Origin: Actinopolymorpha pittospori
GTDB taxonomy: Bacteria > Actinomycetota > Actinomycetes > Propionibacteriales > Actinopolymorphaceae
Assembly (NCBI RefSeq): GCF_014873875.1
Contig: NZ_JADBEM010000001.1
Location: forward strand, 3,720,001 to 3,784,000
Direction of reading: 5' to 3'
Length of the DNA: 64,000 nucleotides
In this document: piece by piece, positions 8,261 through 17,567 of the stretch
Numbering within the stretch: position 1 is the first letter of the stretch
How the letters are laid out: each line of letters begins with the position of its first letter
Program-made: the position numbers and the translations under genes
Notes under the pieces: generated by a model
Told to the model about the DNA's origin: nothing
Databases searched by the model: none
Seen by the model: the letters and a program-made list of their open reading frames with translations, nothing else

Positions 8261-8815
8261 ATGGGCATGGAAGAGAAGCTGCCCGCCGGGGTCCTGCTGA
8301 CCACGGTCGAAGGCATCGTGGGCTACTTCCGCAAGGCGTCGGTGTGGCCCGCGACGTTCGGCCTGGCCTGCTGCGCGATCGAGATGATGACGACCGGTGG
8401 GCCCCGCTACGACACCGCGCGGTTCGGCATGGAGGTCTTCCGCGCGTCGCCCCGCCAGGCCGACCTGATGATCGTCGCCGGCCGGGTGAGCCAGAAGATG
8501 GCACCCGTGCTGCGGCAGATCTACGACCAGATGCCCGAGCCCAAGTGGGTGCTGTCGATGGGTGTCTGCGCGTCGAGCGGCGGGATGTTCAACAACTACG
8601 CGATCGTCCAGGGCGTCGACCACGTCGTCCCCGTCGACATCTACCTGCCCGGCTGCCCGCCGCGCCCGGAGATGCTGCTCGACGCGATCGTCAAGCTGCA
8701 CCACAAGATCCAGACGGACAAGCTCGGCGTCAACAAGAAGCGCCTGCTCGAGGAGCAGGAGCGCGTCGCCCTCGAGAGCGCGCCGACCTCGCAGATGAAG
8801 GGGCTGCTGCGATGA
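8261..8815 (+). CDS. nuoB: NADH-quinone oxidoreductase subunit B
   Basis: Peripheral-arm subunit carrying Fe-S cluster N2, the last electron carrier before quinone; 184 aa. N2 ligands are visible: tandem Cys in FGLACCAIE, then GVCASSGG and PGCPPRPE. The membrane-docking loop RASPRQADLMIVAG is normal. The short C-terminal tail carries the overlap with nuoC (ATGA, 4 nt), implying coupled translation. Confidence 0.96.
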   Translation: MGMEEKLPAGVLLTTVEGIVGYFRKASVWPATFGLACCAIEMMTTGGPRYDTARFGMEVFRASPRQADLMIVAGRVSQKMAPVLRQIYDQMPEPKWVLSMGVCASSGGMFNNYAIVQGVDHVVPVDIYLPGCPPRPEMLLDAIVKLHHKIQTDKLGVNKKRLLEEQERVALESAPTSQMKGLLR

Positions 8816-9558
8816 GCGACGAGCAGAAGCCTGACGCCGGGCAGCAGCCCGACGAAGGCCAGGAACGCCTGCCGAGCCGCCGTGAGCCGACGCCGCCGGA
8901 GGTCATCGAGACCCGGCGCGGCGCGTTCGGCGCGCGGGGCAGCGGTGACACCTCCGGCTACGGCCGCCTGGTCCGCACGGTCGTCACCCCCGGTGGAACC
9001 CCGCCGCCCTACGGCGGCTGGTTCGACGAGGTCGCCCAGCGACTCGACCGGGTGCTCGGCGAGGACGGCACCCCGGCGTTCGACGAGGCGATCGAGAAGG
9101 TCGTCGTCGACCGCGGCGAGATCACGTTCTATGTCCGGCGTACGCACCTGATCGACGTCGCTCGCAAGCTGCGCGACGACGTGGGTCTGCGGTTCGAGTT
9201 CTGCAGCGGTGTCTCAGGTGTTCACTACCCAGGCGACACCGGCCGCGAACTCCACTCCGTTATCCACCTGCTCTCCATGACCCACAACCGCCGGATCCGG
9301 CTCGAGGTGACCTGCCCGGACGCCGATCCGCACATGCCGTCGGTCGTCGACATCTACCCGACCGCCGACTGGCACGAGCGCGAGGCCTACGACTTCTTCG
9401 GCATCGTCTACGACGGACACCCGGGCCTGACCCGGATCGAGATGCCCGACGACTGGCCGGGGCACCCGCAGCGCAAGGACTACCCACTGGGCGGCATCCC
9501 TGTCGAGTACAAGGGCGCAACCATTCCGCCTCCGGACGAGCGGAGGTCATACAACTGA
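8812..9558 (+). CDS. nuoC: NADH-quinone oxidoreductase subunit C
   Basis: The 30-kDa connecting subunit, 248 aa. An Asp/Glu/Gln-rich N-terminal tail of about 60 residues precedes the fold. The family signature WHEREAYDFFGIVYDGHP (about residues 187-204) and the closing RKDYPLGG are present. C and D are separate genes here, not fused as in some enterics. ATG overlaps the nuoB stop by 4 nt, and its TGA shares one base with the nuoD ATG. Confidence 0.95.
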   Translation: MSDEQKPDAGQQPDEGQERLPSRREPTPPEVIETRRGAFGARGSGDTSGYGRLVRTVVTPGGTPPPYGGWFDEVAQRLDRVLGEDGTPAFDEAIEKVVVDRGEITFYVRRTHLIDVARKLRDDVGLRFEFCSGVSGVHYPGDTGRELHSVIHLLSMTHNRRIRLEVTCPDADPHMPSVVDIYPTADWHEREAYDFFGIVYDGHPGLTRIEMPDDWPGHPQRKDYPLGGIPVEYKGATIPPPDERRSYN

Positions 9559-10904
9559 TGACTACGCAGCAAGAGAAGCCTCAGGACCCCTACGCCGGTC
9601 TCCGGGACACCACCGAAGGCCAGGTCTTCACCGTCACTGGCCAGGACTGGGACTCCGTTGTGCAGGGAGTCTCCGAGGCCAATGAGGAACGGGTCGTCGT
9701 CAACATGGGCCCGCAGCACCCGTCCACCCACGGCGTTCTCCGGCTGATCCTCGAACTCGAGGGCGAGACCGTGAAGGACATGCGGTGCGGGATCGGCTAT
9801 CTCCACACCGGTATCGAGAAGAACATGGAATACCGGACGTGGACCCAGGGCGTGACCTTCTGCACCCGCGCTGACTACCTCTCGCCGTTCTACAACGAGG
9901 CCGCCTACGTCGGAGCGATGGAGAAGCTGCTCGGCATCGAGGACGACATCCCCGAGCGGGCGAAGGTCATCCGGGTGCTGATGATGGAGCTCAACCGCAT
10001 CTCCTCCCACCTGGTGGCGATCGCCACCGGCGGCATGGAGATCGGCGCCCTCACGGTCATGACGATCGGGTTCCGCGAGCGGGAGAAGACACTCGACCTG
10101 TTCGAGCTGATCACCGGCCTGCGGATGAACCACGCGTACATCCGCCCCGGCGGTGTGTCGCAGGACCTGCCCGACGGCACGCTCGACCAGATCCGCGAGT
10201 ACATCGTCTGGATGAAGAAGCACCTGCCCGAATACGCCGAACTCTGCAACGAGAACCCCATCTTCAAGGGGCGCCTCGGCGAGAACGGCTACCTCGACCT
10301 GACCGGCTGCATGGCACTCGGTGCGAGCGGGCCGGTGCTCCGCGCGACCGGCTACCCGTGGGACCTGCGCAAGACCCAGCCCTACTGGGGTTACGAGACC
10401 TACGACTTCGACGTGAAGACGTGGGACTCCTGCGACTCCTACGGTCGGTTCCGGATCCGCGTCGAGGAGATGCACGAGAGCCTCAAGATCGTCGAGCAGT
10501 GCGTCGAGCGTCTCGAGAAGCCGGGCCCGGTCATGGTGGCCGACAAGAAGATCGCCTGGCCGAGCCAGCTGGCCCTCGGGCCGGACGGTCTGGGCAACTC
10601 ACTCGACCACATCAAGCACATCATGGGCGAGTCGATGGAAGCCCTGATCCACCACTTCAAGCTGGTGACCGAGGGCTTCCGGGTGCCGGCCGGCCAGGCC
10701 TACTTCGCGGTGGAGTCGCCGCGCGGCGAGCTGGCCTGCCACCTGGTCTCCGATGGTGGGACCCGGCCGTTCCGGGCCCACTTCCGCGACCCGTCCTTCG
10801 TCAATCTGCAGACGGCGGCGGCGATGTGCGAAGGCGGCCAGGTCGCCGACGTCATCGTCGCGGTCGCGAGCATCGACCCCGTGATGGGTGGGGTGGACCG
10901 GTGA
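9558..10904 (+). CDS. nuoD: NADH-quinone oxidoreductase subunit D
   Basis: The 49-kDa subunit, related to the NiFe-hydrogenase large subunit, which forms the quinone-reducing pocket with NuoB; 448 aa. Quinone-site motif MGPQHPSTHG is near residues 51-60, RIRVEEMHESLKI lies further on, and the C-terminus ends DPVMGGVDR. This is the only nuoD in the window, which matters because the second nuo cluster has none. Its stop overlaps the GTG of nuoE by 4 nt. Confidence 0.97.
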   Translation: MTTQQEKPQDPYAGLRDTTEGQVFTVTGQDWDSVVQGVSEANEERVVVNMGPQHPSTHGVLRLILELEGETVKDMRCGIGYLHTGIEKNMEYRTWTQGVTFCTRADYLSPFYNEAAYVGAMEKLLGIEDDIPERAKVIRVLMMELNRISSHLVAIATGGMEIGALTVMTIGFREREKTLDLFELITGLRMNHAYIRPGGVSQDLPDGTLDQIREYIVWMKKHLPEYAELCNENPIFKGRLGENGYLDLTGCMALGASGPVLRATGYPWDLRKTQPYWGYETYDFDVKTWDSCDSYGRFRIRVEEMHESLKIVEQCVERLEKPGPVMVADKKIAWPSQLALGPDGLGNSLDHIKHIMGESMEALIHHFKLVTEGFRVPAGQAYFAVESPRGELACHLVSDGGTRPFRAHFRDPSFVNLQTAAAMCEGGQVADVIVAVASIDPVMGGVDR

Positions 10905-11758
10905 TCAGCGACAAGACACGTGCGGAGATGCGGGAGATCATCGCGCGCTACCCGGAGCCGCGCTCGGCGCTGCTCCCGATGCTCCACCTCGTCCAGAGCG
11001 AGGAGGGCCACGTCAGCCCCGAGGGCATCGAGGTGTGCGCCGAACTCCTGGACATCACCGCGGCGGAGGTCGCGGCGGTGGCGACGTTCTACACGATGTA
11101 CAAGCGTCGTCCCGTCGGTGACTACCACGTGGGCGTGTGCACCAACACCCTCTGCGCGGTCATGGGTGGCGACGCGATCTTCTCGAGCCTGAAGGACCAC
11201 CTCGGGATCGGCAACGACGAGACCACCGAGGACGGTTCCATCACCCTGGAGCACGTCGAGTGCAACGCGGCGTGCGACTTCGCGCCCGTGGTGATGGTCA
11301 ACTGGGAGTTCTTCGACAACATGACTCCCCAGCGGGCCCGGAAGCTGGTCGACGACCTGCGCGCGGGCGTGGAGGTCGAGGCCGACCGCGGTGCACGGGT
11401 GTGCACGTGGCGGCAGGCCGAGCGGGTGCTCGCGGGCTTCCCCGACGGCCGCGCCGACGAGGGGCCCGCCAGTGGTGAGGCCTCCCTGGTGGGGCTCCGG
11501 CTGGCACACGAGCGAGGCTGGTCCGCGGTAGGTGGCGGCGAGGGCACGGCGCCCGACCTCACCACCCGCCCGTCCACCCCCGCCGAGGCCACCCGGGCAG
11601 CCGAGCAGTCCGACACCCAGCGCGCGCACTCCGAGTCGCGCGCCGCCGAGGTGGGTTCGGGGACGGGCGCCGGTCCCGACAAGCGAGCCGACGCGCCGGA
11701 GGGCAAGAGGCCCGGTGGCGCTGCCTCGAACGGTGAAGGCGAGAAGGGACAGCGATGA
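10901..11758 (+). CDS. nuoE: NADH-quinone oxidoreductase subunit E
   Basis: The 24-kDa NADH-module subunit with the [2Fe-2S] cluster N1a. The four Cys ligands are in GVCTNTLC and VECNAACD. The conserved fold ends near residue 180. About 100 further residues are Gly/Ala/Glu/Ser-rich and probably disordered, making the protein 285 aa, longer than usual. GTG start overlaps the nuoD stop (GTGA). It pairs with NuoF, encoded next. Confidence 0.95.
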   Translation: MISDKTRAEMREIIARYPEPRSALLPMLHLVQSEEGHVSPEGIEVCAELLDITAAEVAAVATFYTMYKRRPVGDYHVGVCTNTLCAVMGGDAIFSSLKDHLGIGNDETTEDGSITLEHVECNAACDFAPVVMVNWEFFDNMTPQRARKLVDDLRAGVEVEADRGARVCTWRQAERVLAGFPDGRADEGPASGEASLVGLRLAHERGWSAVGGGEGTAPDLTTRPSTPAEATRAAEQSDTQRAHSESRAAEVGSGTGAGPDKRADAPEGKRPGGAASNGEGEKGQR

Positions 11759-13077
11759 CGGATCCGCTGACGCCGGTCCTCACGGCCAACTGGGCGCAGG
11801 AGGGGTCCTGGACCCTGCCGGCGTACGTCGACCAGGGTGGCTACCGCGCGCTCAAGCACGCGGTGACCCTCGACCCCAACGACGTCATGCAGATGGTCAA
11901 GGACTCCGGCCTGCGCGGTCGTGGAGGCGCGGGCTTCCCGACCGGGATGAAGTGGGGCTTCCTGCCGCCGCTGGCGGACAAGCCGCGCTACCTCGTCGTC
12001 AACGCCGACGAGTCCGAGCCGGGTACCTGCAAGGACATCCCGTTGATGTTGGCGAGCCCGCACACGCTGGTCGAGGGCGTCATCATCTCGGCCTACGCGA
12101 TCCGGGCGCGGCAGGCGTTCATCTACGTACGCGGTGAGGTCCTGCACGTCATCCGACGGCTGCAGCAGGCGGTCTCGGACGCCTACGCCGCCGGCTACAT
12201 CGGCAAGGACATCCTCGGCTCGGGCTACGACCTCGAGGTCGTCGTGCACGCGGGCGCGGGCGCCTACATCTGTGGCGAGGAGACCGCGCTGCTCGACTCC
12301 CTGGAAGGCCGTCGCGGCCAACCCCGGCTGCGGCCGCCCTTCCCGGCCGTCGCGGGTCTGTACGCCTCGCCCACTGTCATCAACAACGTGGAGTCGATCG
12401 CGAGCGTTCCCGCGATCGTCGCCAACGGCCCTGAGTGGTTCTCCTCGATGGGGACCGAGAAGAGCAAGGGGCACGTCATCTACTCGCTGTCCGGACACGT
12501 CGAGCGTCCCGGGCAGTACGAAGGCCCGCTGGGCATCACGCTGCGGGAACTCCTCGAGCTCGCCGGCGGCATCCGCGCCGGGCACGAGCTGAAGTTCTGG
12601 ACGCCGGGCGGCTCGTCCACGCCGATGCTCACCAAGGAGCATCTCGACGTCCCGCTCGACTACGAGGGAATGATGGGCGTCGGCAGCATGCTCGGCACCC
12701 GTGCCCTCCAGATGTTCGACGACACGACCTGTGTCGTGCGGGCGGTGCTCCGGTGGACGGAGTTCTACAAGCACGAGTCCTGCGGCAAGTGCACGCCGTG
12801 CCGTGAAGGCACGTGGTGGCTGGTGCAGCTCCTCGAACGCCTGGAGCACGGCGACGGCAGCGTCGACGACCTGGACACGCTGCTCGACCTGTGTGACAAC
12901 ATCGCCGGCCGGTCGTTCTGCGCCCTGGCCGACGGTGCGGTCGCGCCGATCATGTCGTCCCTCAAGCACTTCCGCGACGAATACGTCGCGCACTTCGAGC
13001 ACGGCGGCTGCCCGTTCGACCCGGCGGCCGCGACCCTGTTCGAGGCCGAGACTGCGACCGCAGGAGTTGGCGTATGA
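11755..13077 (+). CDS. nuoF: NADH-quinone oxidoreductase subunit F
   Basis: The 51-kDa subunit that binds NADH and FMN and carries [4Fe-4S] N3; 440 aa. Motifs are GRGGAGFPTGMKW (NADH/FMN), GAGAYICGEETALLDSLEG, and the N3 ligand block ESCGKCTPCREG with a further Cys near residue 386. ATG overlaps the nuoE stop by 4 nt. It has no counterpart in the second nuo cluster. Confidence 0.97.
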   Translation: MTDPLTPVLTANWAQEGSWTLPAYVDQGGYRALKHAVTLDPNDVMQMVKDSGLRGRGGAGFPTGMKWGFLPPLADKPRYLVVNADESEPGTCKDIPLMLASPHTLVEGVIISAYAIRARQAFIYVRGEVLHVIRRLQQAVSDAYAAGYIGKDILGSGYDLEVVVHAGAGAYICGEETALLDSLEGRRGQPRLRPPFPAVAGLYASPTVINNVESIASVPAIVANGPEWFSSMGTEKSKGHVIYSLSGHVERPGQYEGPLGITLRELLELAGGIRAGHELKFWTPGGSSTPMLTKEHLDVPLDYEGMMGVGSMLGTRALQMFDDTTCVVRAVLRWTEFYKHESCGKCTPCREGTWWLVQLLERLEHGDGSVDDLDTLLDLCDNIAGRSFCALADGAVAPIMSSLKHFRDEYVAHFEHGGCPFDPAAATLFEAETATAGVGV

Positions 13078-15581
13078 CTGTGCAGGCGTCCGACCAGACG
13101 TCGGCCGAACTGGAAGACCTCGTCACCCTCACCATCGACGACGTCCAGGTGAGCGTGCCGAAGGGCACCCTGCTGATCCGCGCGGCGGAGATGATCGGGA
13201 TCCAGATCCCGCGCTTCTGCGACCACCCGCTGCTGGACCCGGTGGGCGCCTGTCGGCAGTGCCTGGTCGACATCCCGGACGCGGGCAACGGTCGTGGCTT
13301 CCCCAAGCCGCAGGCGTCCTGCACCATCGAGGTCGCCCCGGGCATGGTCGTCAAGACCCAGTTGACGTCGCAGGTCGCGGACAAGGCCCAGCAGGGGATC
13401 ATGGAGTTCCTGCTGGTCAACCACCCGCTCGACTGCCCGATCTGTGACAAGGGCGGCGAGTGCCCGCTGCAGAACCAGGCGATGAGCAACGGCCGGGGTG
13501 AGACGCGCTTCCACGAGGAGAAGCGCACCTACCCCAAGCCGATCAACATCTCCAGCCAGGTGCTGCTCGACCGCGAACGCTGCGTCCTCTGCGCGCGCTG
13601 CACCCGCTTCTCCAACCAGGTGGCCGGTGACCCGTTCATCGAGTTGCTCGAGCGGGGCGCGCTGCAGCAGGTCGGCATCTACGAGAAGGAGCCGTTCTCG
13701 AGCTACTTCTCCGGCAACACCATCCAGATCTGCCCGGTGGGCGCGCTGACGAGCTCGCAGTACCGCTTCCGGTCCCGGCCGTTCGACCTGGTGTCGAGCC
13801 CGAGCACCTGCGAGCACTGCGCCAACGGCTGCTCCATCCGCACCGACCACCGGCGCGGCAAGGTCATGCGCCGGCTCTCCGGCGACGACCCCGAGGTCAA
13901 CGAGGAGTGGATCTGCGACAAGGGCCGGTTCGCCTTCCGGTACGCCGTCGAGAAGGACCGCCTCACCACTCCGCTGGTCCGTGACGAGGAGAGCGGCGAG
14001 CTGCGTCCCGCCTCCTGGTCGGAGGCGTTCCGGGTGGCCGCCGACGGTCTCGCGGCCGCGCAGGGCGGTGCCGGTGTCCTGACCGGTGGCCGGGTGACGA
14101 TGGAGGACGCCTACGCCTACGCGAAGTTCGCCCGGGTCACGCTCGGGACGAACGACGTCGACTTTCGCGCCCGCCAGCACTCCCACGAGGAGGCGGACTT
14201 CCTCTCCTCCGCCGTGGCGGGCACCGGCCTCGGTGTCACCTACCGCGAGCTCGAGGCGGCCCGCTCGGTCCTGCTCGTCGGCCTCGAGGTCGAGGAGGAG
14301 GCGCCGATCGTCTTCCTGCGGCTGCGCAAGGCGGCACGCAAGGGCGGCACCAAGGTCCTGTCGATGGGCTCGCACACCACCCGCGGGCTCGAGAAGCTGT
14401 CCGGCACGCTGCTGCGGGCCGCTCCCGGCACCGAGGCGGAGTTCCTCGACGCACTCGCCAACGGCGGTGCCGAGAGCGGGCTCGACGAGGCCGGTCTCAC
14501 CGCCGCGGAGGCGCTGCGCGGTGAGCGCAGCGTCATCCTGGTCGGTTCCCGCCTGGCCGCGGTGCCCGGCGCACTCTCGGCCGTGCTGCGGCTGGCCGAG
14601 GTGACGGGCTCCCGGCTCGCCTGGGTTCCGCGCCGCGCGGGCGAGCGCGGCGCCGTCGACGCCGGCTGCCTCCCGCACCTGCTGCCCGGTGGCCGGCCGA
14701 GCTTCGACGCGGCCGCGCGGGTGGACCTCAGCACCGCCTGGGGCGTCGGCGACCTGCCGATCGAGCCCGGTCGCGACACCTCGACGATGCTCACCGCCGC
14801 CGCCCGCGGCGAGCTGGGCGCCTTGGTCGTCGGAGGCGTCGAGATCGCCGACCTGCCTGACCCGGCCGCGGCGCGGGTCGCGCTGGAGAAGGCCGCGTTC
14901 GTGGTGAGCCTGGAGCTCGCCGCCAGCGAGGTCACCGAGTACGCCGACGTGGTGTTCCCGGTGGCCGCGGTCGCCGAGAAGGCCGGCACCTTCGTCGACT
15001 GGGAGGGCCGGGTCCGGCCGTTCGAGCAGGCGCTGCGTGACGCCGACCACCGCTCGGACCTGTGGGTCCTCGCGGGCCTGGCCGACGAGCTCGACGCGCC
15101 GCTCGGCTTCTCCACCGTCGAGGGCGCACGTGCGGAGCTCGTCGAACTCGGAGCCTGGGACGGCGCCCGCGCCGTGCCCCCGCGCCTGCCTTCACCCGAC
15201 CCGGCACAGCCGCGCGACGGTGAGGCCGTCCTCGCCACCTGGTCGCAGCTGCTCGACCAGGGCCGCCTGCAGGTTGGTGAGCCGCAGCTGGCCGGAACGG
15301 CACGCCCGGCCCGGGCCTACCTCTCCGCGGCCACCGCCGCGACCCTCGGACTCGCCGAAGGCGAGCACCTCTCGGTCTCCACGAACCGTGGTGAAGTGAA
15401 CCTGCCGCTCGTCATCGGGGACCTGCCCGACCAGGTGGTCTGGCTGCCCACGAACTCGCCGGGCTCGGCGATCCACGAGAGGCTCGGCGTCGACGCCGGC
15501 GCCATCGTCGGGATCGCCCGCGCGGCGTCGCCGGCGAGCGACACCAACCAGGCCGATGCCAGTCAGGGAGGTCCGGCATGA
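13074..15581 (+). CDS. nuoG: NADH-quinone oxidoreductase subunit G
   Basis: The 75-kDa Fe-S subunit, 835 aa. An N-terminal [2Fe-2S] ferredoxin domain (CDHPLLDPVGACRQC) is followed by the His/Cys N5 region and the CPICDKGGECPLQ segment, then CVLCARCTRF and ICPVGAL. An extra CEHCANGC ... WICDKGRF set marks the N7 cluster found only in some bacteria. The remaining 500 residues are a molybdopterin-oxidoreductase-like domain that does not bind molybdenum in complex I. GTG/ATG context overlaps nuoF by 4 nt and nuoH by 4 nt. Confidence 0.96.
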   Translation: MTVQASDQTSAELEDLVTLTIDDVQVSVPKGTLLIRAAEMIGIQIPRFCDHPLLDPVGACRQCLVDIPDAGNGRGFPKPQASCTIEVAPGMVVKTQLTSQVADKAQQGIMEFLLVNHPLDCPICDKGGECPLQNQAMSNGRGETRFHEEKRTYPKPINISSQVLLDRERCVLCARCTRFSNQVAGDPFIELLERGALQQVGIYEKEPFSSYFSGNTIQICPVGALTSSQYRFRSRPFDLVSSPSTCEHCANGCSIRTDHRRGKVMRRLSGDDPEVNEEWICDKGRFAFRYAVEKDRLTTPLVRDEESGELRPASWSEAFRVAADGLAAAQGGAGVLTGGRVTMEDAYAYAKFARVTLGTNDVDFRARQHSHEEADFLSSAVAGTGLGVTYRELEAARSVLLVGLEVEEEAPIVFLRLRKAARKGGTKVLSMGSHTTRGLEKLSGTLLRAAPGTEAEFLDALANGGAESGLDEAGLTAAEALRGERSVILVGSRLAAVPGALSAVLRLAEVTGSRLAWVPRRAGERGAVDAGCLPHLLPGGRPSFDAAARVDLSTAWGVGDLPIEPGRDTSTMLTAAARGELGALVVGGVEIADLPDPAAARVALEKAAFVVSLELAASEVTEYADVVFPVAAVAEKAGTFVDWEGRVRPFEQALRDADHRSDLWVLAGLADELDAPLGFSTVEGARAELVELGAWDGARAVPPRLPSPDPAQPRDGEAVLATWSQLLDQGRLQVGEPQLAGTARPARAYLSAATAATLGLAEGEHLSVSTNRGEVNLPLVIGDLPDQVVWLPTNSPGSAIHERLGVDAGAIVGIARAASPASDTNQADASQGGPA

Positions 15582-16996
15582 CCGCCGCCACTGTGACGCC
15601 CCTCGCCGCCGGGGAGCTGTCGGCGTTCGGCAACGACCCGTGGTGGATCGTCCTCATCAAGGCTGTCGCGATCACGGTCCTGCTGCTCGTCTTCACGATC
15701 TTCAACGTGTGGTTCGAGCGGAAGGTCGTCGCCCGGATGCAGCACCGCATCGGGCCCAAGGTGCACGGCCCCTTCGGTCTGCTCCAGAGCCTCGCCGACG
15801 GCGTCAAGCTGTCGCTGAAGGAGACGATCCGGCCGAAGAACATCGACACCGTGATCTACGTGCTGGCGCCGGTGATCTCGGCGGCGATGGCGTTCACGGC
15901 GTTCTCGGTCATCCCGCTCGGCCCGGAGGTGAGCATCTTCGGCCACCGCACGCCGCTGCAGCTCACCGACCTGCCGGTCGGTGTCCTGCTGGTGCTGGCG
16001 GTCGCCTCGCTCGGCATCTACGGCATCGTGCTGGGTGGCTGGTCGTCGGGTTCGACTTACCCGCTGCTCGGTGGTCTGCGCTCCTCGGCGCAGATGATCT
16101 CCTACGAGGTCGCGATGGGCCTCGCGTTCGTCGCGGTGTTCCTCTACTCCGGCTCGATGTCGACCTCGGAGATCGTCGGCGCCCAGGCGAGCGGCACATC
16201 GGCCAACATCTTCGGCCTGGAGGTCCAGCTACCGAGCTGGTATGCCATCGTGCTGCTCCCGTCGTTCGTCATCTACATCATCTCCATGGTCGGTGAGACG
16301 AACCGTGCGCCGTTCGACCTGCCCGAGGCCGAGGGCGAGCTGGTGGCGGGCTTCCTGACCGAGTACTCCTCGATGAAGTACCTCCTGTTCTTCCTCGCCG
16401 AGTACGTCAACATGGTCACGGTCTCGGCCCTGGCCACCACGATGTTCCTCGGCGGCTGGCGGGCGCCGTGGCCGCTCTCGCTGTGGTCCGGCGCCAACGA
16501 GGGCTGGCTCCCGCTGGTGTGGTTCATCGGCAAGGTCCTGGTCTTCATGTTCGTCTTCATCTGGCTGCGCGGAACGATGCCGCGCTTCCGCTACGACCAG
16601 TTCATGCGCATCGGGTGGAAGTTCCTGATCCCGATCGCGCTGGTCTGGACGGTCTTCGTCGCGACCGCGCGGGCGACCCTCACCGCCGGCTACCAACGCC
16701 AGTTCTTCATCGGCGTCGGGGCCGTGATCGTCGCCGTGCTCCTGTTGTCGTTCGTCTACGACTCCAGGGCGGCACGCCGCGAGAAGGCCGAACAGGACGC
16801 CAAGGAAGAAGCCGAGAAGGTCCCGTTCGATCCGTTCGTCGGGGGCTACCCAGTCCCGCCGATGCCGGGACAGAAGGTGCCCGACCTGGAGCCGGCGGCG
16901 GTCACGCTGTCGGCCGCGACGGCGGGCTCGGACGGCCGGGCGTCCGGGGACACACGATCCACCGACAGAGCAGGCCAGGAGGACTCCCGTGGCTAG
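15578..16996 (+). CDS. nuoH: NADH-quinone oxidoreductase subunit H
   Basis: Eight-helix membrane subunit forming the quinone tunnel with B and D; 472 aa. It keeps the RMQHRIGPKVHGPFGLLQ segment and the acidic loop ETNRAPFDLPEAEGELVAG with its three Glu. A C-terminal cytosolic extension of about 70 residues (rich in Ala, Pro, Thr, Gly) exceeds the family norm. ATG overlaps the nuoG stop by 4 nt, and its end overlaps nuoI by 8 nt. Confidence 0.96.
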   Translation: MTAATVTPLAAGELSAFGNDPWWIVLIKAVAITVLLLVFTIFNVWFERKVVARMQHRIGPKVHGPFGLLQSLADGVKLSLKETIRPKNIDTVIYVLAPVISAAMAFTAFSVIPLGPEVSIFGHRTPLQLTDLPVGVLLVLAVASLGIYGIVLGGWSSGSTYPLLGGLRSSAQMISYEVAMGLAFVAVFLYSGSMSTSEIVGAQASGTSANIFGLEVQLPSWYAIVLLPSFVIYIISMVGETNRAPFDLPEAEGELVAGFLTEYSSMKYLLFFLAEYVNMVTVSALATTMFLGGWRAPWPLSLWSGANEGWLPLVWFIGKVLVFMFVFIWLRGTMPRFRYDQFMRIGWKFLIPIALVWTVFVATARATLTAGYQRQFFIGVGAVIVAVLLLSFVYDSRAARREKAEQDAKEEAEKVPFDPFVGGYPVPPMPGQKVPDLEPAAVTLSAATAGSDGRASGDTRSTDRAGQEDSRG

Positions 16997-17567
16997 TCTC
17001 AAGCAGCAGCTCTGGGACCCGATTGCAGGATTCGGGGTGACCTTCCGGACGATGTTCCGGAAGGCGGTCACCGAGCAGTACCCGTTCGAGAAGAAGCCCA
17101 CCGCGCCGCGGTTCCACGGCCGGCACCAGCTCAACCGGCACCCCGACGGGCTGGAGAAGTGCATCGGCTGTGAGCTGTGCGCGTGGGCCTGCCCGGCGGA
17201 CGCGATCTACGTCGAGGGTGCGGACAACACCGAAGGTGGCCGCTTCTCGCCAGGCGAACGCTACGGCCGGGTGTACCAGATCAACTACCTGCGCTGTATC
17301 TTCTGCGGGCTGTGCATCGAGGCGTGCCCCACCCGGGCACTCACGATGACCAACGAGTACGAGCTCGCCGACGACGACCGCGCCAAGCTGATCTACGAGA
17401 AGAAGGACCTGCTGGCTCCGATGCTTCCGGGCATGGAGGAGCCACCGCACGAGATGCGGCTCGGTAAGGACGAGAAGGACTACTACCTCGGCGCCGGACT
17501 CCCCGGCTGGTCCAGCGGTGGCTCCAAGGAGAAGAAGAACGTGGAGAGCGAGGCAGCGCACTCATGA
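16989..17567 (+). CDS. nuoI: NADH-quinone oxidoreductase subunit I
   Basis: Peripheral subunit with two [4Fe-4S] clusters (N6a, N6b) that pass electrons from G to B; 192 aa. Ligands are CIGCELCAWACP and CIFCGLCIEACP. The GTG start lies inside the last codons of nuoH with GGAGG about 9 nt upstream. It ends with a Lys/Glu-rich tail overlapping nuoJ by 4 nt. Confidence 0.96.
   Translation: MASLKQQLWDPIAGFGVTFRTMFRKAVTEQYPFEKKPTAPRFHGRHQLNRHPDGLEKCIGCELCAWACPADAIYVEGADNTEGGRFSPGERYGRVYQINYLRCIFCGLCIEACPTRALTMTNEYELADDDRAKLIYEKKDLLAPMLPGMEEPPHEMRLGKDEKDYYLGAGLPGWSSGGSKEKKNVESEAAHS

Noticed and set aside
12765..15050. Long minus-strand open frame (761 codons) opposite nuoF and nuoG
   Set aside because: Composition is Arg/Gly/Asp/His-rich with no family features; it is the antisense shadow of GC-rich coding sequence, as are similar long frames opposite nuoN (22070-24271), nuoL2 (47888-50323) and the region 38400-41075.
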